Of a stretch of DNA of 64,000 nt, positions 57,173-64,000 are shown piece after piece (within the stretch, counting starts at the first letter, position 1; each line of letters opens with the position of its first letter). The notes beneath the pieces were generated by a model. That model was not told the DNA's origin. It saw nothing but the letters and a program-made list of their open reading frames with translations, and did no database searches. A program made the translations under genes and the position numbers. Source of the stretch: Zygnema cylindricum (lineage: Eukaryota > Streptophyta > Zygnematophyceae > Zygnematales > Zygnemataceae); NCBI GenBank assembly GCA_037447655.1, contig JBBHKE010000879.1, positions 115,654 through 179,653 of the forward strand. The letters are read 5' to 3'.

Positions 57173-60100
57173 ATGGATTCAACCTCTCACCTCTGTCGGA
57201 GTCCATTTTTCAACCTTGACTCCACGTCAGCCCTTCACGTGTTCTCTTTTCTCGGTCCCATGGATCTCTGTTCGGCAGCCATGGTTTGCAGGTAGTACTA
57301 CCTAAATTATACCATTTATAATTTTATACTAATTATACCATTTAAGTATATCGTTTATTACCATTTATAGTAGTATTATTACCATTTACACCGAAAACAC
57401 CATTTATACTAAAATTACCAATTATATCGATTACATCAGTTATGCTAATTATACTAGTGATTTCTTGATCGCTTAGATCCTTCCACGCAGTTTTCAAAAT
57501 GATTCCTTCAAAGAGTCGTCCTGGCATCTCACCTTCATTTCGATTAAGTTTTTGAAGAATGTTTCTGGTTCTGTTTCTGTCTGTTCTTTTCTTTTTCCAG
57601 TTATATACCAAATTTAAGTCTAAGTTTATTTTCCTCATTCTCTTTATTTTTTTTCAGTTATGCACCAATTTTAGATCCTAAGCTTTTTTCTCTTATTCTC
57701 GTTTTTTATTTGTTATGCATCAATTATAGATTTTAATATTTTTCTCATTTATTTTTCTCTTTTTTGTTTTTAGTTATGCACCAATTTTTAGATTTTGTGT
57801 ATTTTTCTCTCTTTATTTTTTTTATTCACCAATTTTAGACTCTTATGTTTTTTTTTTTTTTTTGTTTTTAGTTATACACCGATTTTACAGTCTATGTATC
57901 TTTCTATGTATTGCAGGGAATGGAAATCAACTGCGAACGATTCCTCTCTATGGCGATACCTCTCTGAAATCAATCCTCAGCCAATGCTGGAACCATATGT
58001 ACCTCCCTTGCTTCCCATGCCTCCACACCAAAAAATTGGACACTTAACCGAAAGTCATGGGTTTTCCCTCACACCTTTACCCGTATCTCACAACCTGTCT
58101 AATTTTTCTTTATCGGGCATATCACAGGGAACTGCTGATCATTGTTTTTCATTGACAGACTCAGAAGACACCTCAGATTTCCAAACACCATCAGATTTCA
58201 ACACGCCAGTATTACCTTCTTTTGAACAGAAACCGATCACTGGAGGTGGTTATTTGGCAAAATGTAAAGAAGCTTATGAAGTGAGTGAGGCGTGGAGGAA
58301 GGGACATGCGAAAGTTATTCGTCTTCAAGTGAAGGGAAGCGATAAGGCTTCATCCGTTCGAATTGCACCAGATGGACGAACTCTTGTTTTCGCATCAGGC
58401 GGTCGAGGAGCTTGTCACCTTTTTGATTCTTGTAGGGGGAAGAGATATTTGGAGCTCGGTTTGCATGGAGTTCAGGTTGGTGTTCTGTCATCCTCTTTCC
58501 TCTGGCAAGTGCCCTTTTTACGGGAAATCATCAGGATTTCTCGTCATTGCATGTTTTTAGTCGCGAACACCTTGCAAAATCCAGGAAATAAATTGTGTTT
58601 ATCCTGGGGTGGTGAGGGAATAAACTGCCCTGCTATGCAGAATATTAGCTATTTGGGTTGGCCCCTTTTTGACACCTTTGTAAAAAACCATTGGATAATT
58701 GGCCATAATTTTGGTATGAATTGCACTCTTTTTCTTCAGAAAGGTACGGTGGGCAAGAGTTATGCATAGGCTTGTTTGTTTACTTAGGCTGGTTTTTTTA
58801 GGGAGGAAGTGTTTTTGGACGGTTCGGTTGGGTTCTTAAATGAATTCTTACGAACTCCAAGATGATCAATATATGGGATCATCATATGTAAAATAAATTG
58901 AAATGTAATGTGGAATATGGGAGTGGAAGCTCTATTGACTTACAGGAAAAGGGATTTGCTTTTTGTTCCTTGGTGACATCTGCTACAACGACCCTGACAA
59001 AAAACCTACACCGCGATCGTTATTAGAGTTAGTGAATGGTCTAACGCTTAATTAGATTTTTACACTGAATTACGTTTTGCCCCGTAGCTCATTGAACTGA
59101 ATAGTGTCAAAAGCACTAGTTATGATTTTGGGTCAGAAAGGCATTCGCTTGGATCATAGTGATTAAATTTAATAGCTACAGACATCTTAGTGATTATTGA
59201 CTGTGCCCCGATTTAGGTTCTATGTCTATGGTAAGTTTTTTTGTGTGAACATCCGACATGGTTCGCTTCTCTGGTTTACGATCTCCTCTCCTCTCTCTCC
59301 TCTCCCCCCCCTCCCCTCCTTTTGTCCCTTTTGATGGTTGCAGGATCGAGGGGAAGCTGCCTACGATGATCTTCTTGGTCTCTATGCTTGCAGCGCCATC
59401 TCTGGTGATGGTAAGAGTGTCGGTTTTGGTGGATTCGATGGTGTTGTTCGTATCTATGATGTCACGTCTGGAAGACCAACTATTACAATGGGAGGCCTCC
59501 AACATCGAGCTGCCGCCCAGTCCTTAGCCCTCTCCTGGGACGGCTCTATCATTGCGGCTGGTCTCAGTGACGGCCACTTGGCACTCGGGAGGCGTGTGAT
59601 GTCACCTGTGATGTCACAAATGGCATCACAGGAGGTTTTTATAGGAGACCAACAACGAAGAGAATCATCGTATAGCAGCAACTCTGGTACAGCAGTAGGG
59701 AGTAGCACCTTTGGAGTCCGACAGAAAATGGAGGTTATTCTTCATCAACCTTCCTCGAAGATTGTTGAATCAGTCGATGGTGATTGGTGGATGGTTAGGC
59801 ATCTGGGTCCCGGGTTAGCCGTGACCTGCGTCGAGGCGAACCTTGGTGGAGAGGGAAAGGGTCCAGATAAGAACATGTTTGTGGTGGGAACGTCAGGAGG
59901 CCATGTGAGTGTCGTGGATGGGGAGACAGGGGACAAGAAGGCTTCTCTGGTAGGCAGTTGTAGCTGTCCAGTAGCATGCCTTTGTATCCATTCTGATCGT
60001 AAAAAAGGTGACATTTTATCGAGTGAATGTGATCGACTTGTTTATGGTGGGTTCTTGCATCACAATACCGGTAACGGCCATAGTAACGCTGTCTATGTTT

Positions 60101-61260
60101 GGGACTTAGTTTCCTCGGAGCGAGTCGCTCTATTGTATCCCGGCGGTGGTGGTGGGGCTCGACAAACTCGTGATCGAGGAGTAAGAGGAGTCGGTTACTT
60201 GGGGACAGGGGGAGGGGGTAGTGCGGCAAGTGGACCTATTAAGTCAGTTTTTGCTGATGGTTACAAGGTCGCGACGACGTCAGGGAAAGCGGTTACAATT
60301 TTTGAGTCTCGTACGTGGAAAGTTTTGTATGAGTTTACACTTTCTCACCAGCCCCTTCAACAAGAGCATGTCGAGTTCGATGATGTAGAGGGAAAAGACG
60401 AACAGGAGAGGGATACAGACTGGTTTTGGAACCTGGCAGAGGGGGAGGGAGGAGGAGGCGGTAGTCATGTGACTGCAAGCGGTGTGGAAAGCTGTATCAG
60501 TCCTAGTGTGGCACCAAACTGGATAGACTTTCCCGGTTTTGATTTGCCCCATGAAGTTCCTCATGAAGTTGAACGTAATTATGAAGACAGAAATGAAACC
60601 GGTGAATCCAGCGCCGGTATTATTTTTCATAACTGTGGGATTTTGTTAGACGGTTTTGAAAATGCCGGTGCATGTGGTAGTGTCAGTGGGAGTTCTCAAC
60701 CGGAGGTTAACAATGTCTATGGAGAATTTCTCGCCTCCGAAGAAGGTTCTGAAGGCAGGATTCATGTCAGGAGTGACGTCACTGCTTTTTTGTCTGGATC
60801 TGAATCGGCTCTGGCGTCAGGTTCAAGGGAAGCGGGAAATTCTCTTTTCCTTCTTGGCCCGGGACCAAGTAGGGTGCAGGAAGACCCTGAACCCAAAGTC
60901 GGGCGAGTAGGAAGCTTGGGAAGAGAGCGAGACGGGTTGTTTCTTACGAGTAGAAGTAGAAGATCCTCAGAACATTCAAGAGTGGAGGCAATCAAAGGGA
61001 AAGCTCTTACTCGGAGCAGTAGTGATGGAGCTCTACAAGGAGGAGGAAGTGGTCTCAAGAAGCCCCCTTCGAGGATGATGACTTTTGACTATCATACTAA
61101 TGAACCCGCCCACCAGAGGGTACATTTTATGGGAAGTCAAATGGTGATACCGTTGCGAGGAGGTGCAATTGGAGTTCTTGCGTTTGGTAGTCCGAGGATA
61201 GGGCAAGAAACTGCAAAAATTGATGTTGTCCCTCATGTGACAGAGAAAAGGTTTGAATAG
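57173..61260 (+). CDS. F-box/WD40-repeat protein
   Basis: Exons 57173-57291, 57917-58475 and 59344-61260 (TAG) join in phase to give 864 residues. An F-box occupies about residues 16-54 (STSALHVFSFLGPMDLCSAA then MVCREWKSTANDSSLWRYL, split by intron 1). WD40-like strands follow: SSVRIAPDGRTLVFASGGRG, then SAISGDGKSVGFGGFDGVVR with RIYDV, SLALSWDGSIIAAGLSDGHL, and later NAVYVWDLVSSERVALL and VTIFESRTWKVLYEF. The repeats are degenerate, and fewer than seven are obvious. The C-terminal 250 residues are acidic or Ser-rich and probably disordered. By analogy with FBXW proteins it would recruit substrates to an SCF ubiquitin ligase via SKP1. The substrate is unknown. The first in-frame ATG is used. 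Confidence 0.85.
59009..59095. mobile_element. TA MITE left half in F-box gene intron 2
   Basis: CACCGCGATCGTTATTAGAG after TA (59007-59008). The right end is not found. It sits in the intron 58476-59343. Confidence 0.5.
59281..59330 (+). promoter_or_regulatory. Polypyrimidine tract before F-box exon 3 acceptor
   Basis: Fifty bases of CTCTCC/CCCCTCC lie just before the TTGCAG acceptor at 59343. Confidence 0.55.
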
Positions 61261-62220
61261 TGTTTTTTTTTGTCTTTTACTGTCATATACACTGTATCAT
61301 TATTGATTTGCTTCTCCTAGCAAACCATCCTCGATGATCGAGTGAGAAAGTAATTAGCCAAGAAACTGCGGTTGGTCTGTTTTTGCCTCTTTTTCTTGTA
61401 AATGTTACTGCAGGGAAAAAAAGAAAAAAACAAACAAACATTAATTCAGTTTGCACCTGTTCCTTGAAGAAGCTGAACCACAGCTGAGTCAAAAAGAAGC
61501 AATTGGTAGGAAACTATTCTTTAGTGTATCATAATAAATACATTTCCGCAGCGGCAGAAGTGATAGGTTGAATGGACATTGTAGACCAGGCAATATCTAA
61601 AATGTAGAAGAGTAGCTGGTTGTGGTCAATACATGAAAGGATGGACATAGGTTATGTGGCCAGATAATCCAACACTCCTGAATCTATTGGCCCTTTTTGA
61701 ATTATTAAAAGAACTAGTTTTTTAAGAAAGCGTGATGGTGAACTACCTTGAGTACATGGGGAATTAAAGAAACAAACACTTGGGAATTAAAGAAACAAAC
61801 ATTTGGAAGTGGTGAAGTTGCTAATGGTGTGAAGTGGTGGTGGTGGTGGTGTTTTTTTGCTAATTGCTTGTATTTATTGCTTCTTGCAATAATTTTGCAA
61901 TTAAGCGTTTGATGATTTACTTTTTATGTTTTGGAATTGTTGCAACTGTTTGGTACTTGCTACACCGTAAAGGTATGGTGAGACATTAGACACACCAATT
62001 TCTGACGCAAACAACCATAAACTCCGGCGATGACCAGTAAGAATATTTGCAGAGTAAGTCCTGAAGAAATTGTTAGCTTAGGGTTCGAGTTGGCAGTAAT
62101 AAAACTAATTCAGTTTCGCATGTTAACCGTTTCAAGAGTTGTAGTGTTAAGAAATTGACAAGTAGTAATATCAACGCTATTTTGAGGGTCAGGGGGCAAA
62201 AATAACAGGCAACACCTCTA
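61261..62220. other. F-box gene 3' UTR and spacer
   Basis: Contains AATAAA candidates near 61534 and a short tandem repeat (GGGAATTAAAGAAACAAACA twice, about 61759-61806). No gene is recognised. Confidence 0.5.
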
Positions 62221-62419
62221 CACCGCCCATCTGTATTAGTGTTAAAGAAAAATTAGTGTCAATGCGAAATTAGAATTAATATTACTAATTTAGTGCAAGG
62301 TGACGTGGCTTTTTTTGGTCCACTTCCTTAAATAATGTTGTTAACACTATTTTGTGATTTTTGACCCAAGAAAGTCGCGACAGAATTAGTGTTATTAACA
62401 CTGATAACGATGGGCGGTG
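62221..62419. mobile_element. TA MITE (CACCG family), full copy
   Basis: 199 bp, from CACCGCCCATCTGTATTAG to GATAACGATGGGCGGTG, flanked by TA (62219-62220 and 62420-62421). Internal TTAGTGTTA repeats. Confidence 0.88.
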
Positions 62420-62421
62420 TA

Positions 62422-63915
62422 GTGACACACCGGTGTAGTGTCCTGAGAGTGTGAAGAAACTGTATCATCTCACTCACAAACCAAAAGTACTTGGTCGGAA
62501 GAATTATTGCTTATTTGTTAAACTTCACAATTCCCCTGCTTGAAAATAGAATTGGTAAACTATTGGCACTTACAGTTGTTGTTTAGAACTGTTAAAATCA
62601 ACTACGCCAAATTGTGAATTGCTAACTTATCAGCATGAACAGTGGTAAAAATACATTTTGTCACGCGGATATTAATGAGCAGATGATTTATATAATGTCA
62701 TAAGTAATAATTTTTTACTTTGGATTAGAATAGCACTTGCTTGGAAATAGAGTGACTAACTCCGAAAGTGGTGGCAATGTACTTGTGATGATGAATATGT
62801 CTTGCCATGAGTAAGTTGGAAATACGCCAATATGGTAACAAACAGATACTCCATCACTGTTGGCCATAAGAAGGTGCAAGTCATACATATCTTTATAAAA
62901 ACGAGGTACATGAGTAAGCATATTCACCTCTGCGCTTGCTTGCTGCCGTAATAACAATATGCAGCCAACTAAGTCTCACGAAAAAAAACCCAAAACTTCC
63001 ACCTTCCACATCCACAATTTTGAAAACGTAGGTGGATGAATCATAGTCCAGACGAGGCAAAAATCGAGACTAAAAATCCGGACGTTTTGTCGTTATGTGA
63101 TGATTTTGACCTTCTATTGATGGCTGGACTTCAAAAACCATGACCGCATCACAAAGACATGATTTTGGCATGGAAGACTTCAATCACCATGGCAATTTCA
63201 CATACCAGTGATTACATCAGAGGTATCTGTTTGAAGAGTAATTGAATAGAATTAGAACAGTATTTAACAGAATATTTGATACCACAATATACACTTCATT
63301 GTCACACAAAGTAAGTCAAGCGAGAAGTGTAAACAAAAGCGATAATCTATGTTCGATAGAATCATCACATCATAATTTCCATGATTTAGTACCACTAGTA
63401 CGGAATGACGAAGATAGATACGATAATCGAACCCGCTACATTAAGTATATCGTTGTCATATCGTACAAATGATGTCCTTGAAAAACTGTGTAAATTGACG
63501 GACGGTTATCAAACCGGGCATAATCATTTTGCATTCTCTTCTGCCATTCAAACCAGACTAGTGAATAACAGGGCATAATCATTTTGCATTCTCTTCTGCC
63601 GTTCAAACCACACTGTAGTGAATAACATATTACATATAGATTTCATGAAGGTGAAAAGCCAACCGAAGAAATTAAACGGAAATATATATTTTAACAGCCA
63701 GAAATGGCCTTCTAAATTTAAAATTTCGAAACATTCTTTATGGTACTGCCGTGTAGCTAACCAATTGCAGGTTCCTTCCTAATCATCATACACAGAATTA
63801 GCTCCAATACTTAATCTACCTGAGTACCACCACGGTACAGTAATTTTCATTTATTATCCTAAGCCTCCCCACCTAATAAATGGTCCACAAACAACTATGC
63901 TCAAATGTAAATGTT
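62422..63915. other. Spacer before the minus-strand terminal exon
   Basis: No gene is recognised apart from what may be the 3' UTR of the minus-strand gene at the right edge. A tandem duplication of a roughly 55-bp unit (GGGCATAATCATTTTGCATT) lies at 63516-63628. Confidence 0.45.
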
Positions 63916-64000
63916 TTACACTTCTGCAGGCTTGCTCTGAGGCTCAGGAGCAAACAATTTGACCCCAGCATTGTCACCATGGTCCATGTTGTAGGCAGAT
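63916..64000 (-). CDS. Probable C-terminal exon of a minus-strand gene (partial)
   Basis: Reading leftwards from the window edge, 27 residues (SAYNMDHGDNAGVK then LFAPEPQSKPAEV) end in TAA at 63916-63918. The composition and codon choice look protein-like and differ from the AT-rich surroundings. I do not recognise the family. The rest of the gene lies to the right of the window. Confidence 0.4.
   Translation of the reverse strand, partial: SAYNMDHGDNAGVKLFAPEPQSKPAEV

Noticed and set aside
1-64000. CRISPR array, operon or other bacterial-type system
   Set aside because: Spliced eukaryotic genes throughout. The tandem repeats found have no spacer structure.

Overview
The window is nuclear DNA of a eukaryote, most likely a streptophyte: a charophyte-grade alga or a non-seed land plant. 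Five spliced protein-coding genes lie on the + strand with GT-AG introns of roughly 0.1-1.8 kb (one appears to be GC-AG). Their closest family matches, recalled from memory, are plant versions: a NUDT20/24-type Nudix hydrolase, a plant-type TPR protein and a plant CMP-sialate/UDP-galactose-type nucleotide-sugar transporter. I cannot name the species.

Layout: 186-4498 is the 3' part of the Nudix hydrolase gene. 4.5-13.9 kb is repeat-rich: a heptamer satellite, a retroelement coding remnant, a hAT-type miniature element, and a 1.1 kb direct duplication, one copy of which carries a TA-flanked MITE. 13969-28758 is a complete PAN3 gene (deadenylase adaptor) with about 13 exons. 28.8-40.9 kb is a dense nest of DNA transposons: TA-, TTA/TAA- and 8-bp-target families, a broken BED zinc finger on the minus strand, and two copies of a structured tRNA-like repeat. 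41021-43324 is the TPR gene. 47268 to about 55556 is the nucleotide-sugar transporter. 57173-61260 is an F-box/WD40 protein. The last 85 bases hold a probable C-terminal exon of a minus-strand gene.

The genes do not form an operon or an obvious pathway. They are independent housekeeping genes for thiamine-metabolite repair, mRNA deadenylation, a TPR scaffold, Golgi nucleotide-sugar import and ubiquitin-ligase substrate recognition. They are separated, and their introns invaded, by small non-autonomous transposons.

The most interesting items are: (i) two natural filled/empty-site pairs inside the window that define the target duplications of two transposon families; (ii) a roughly 240-bp repeat present three times, in which a tRNA-like domain sits internally between conserved hairpins and shows a compensatory base-pair change; (iii) nested TTA/TAA-flanked elements; (iv) long pyrimidine tracts placed directly before several splice acceptors; and (v) a strongly supported GC-AG intron. 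Exon boundaries were read by eye from phase and family alignment. Uncertain ones are flagged.
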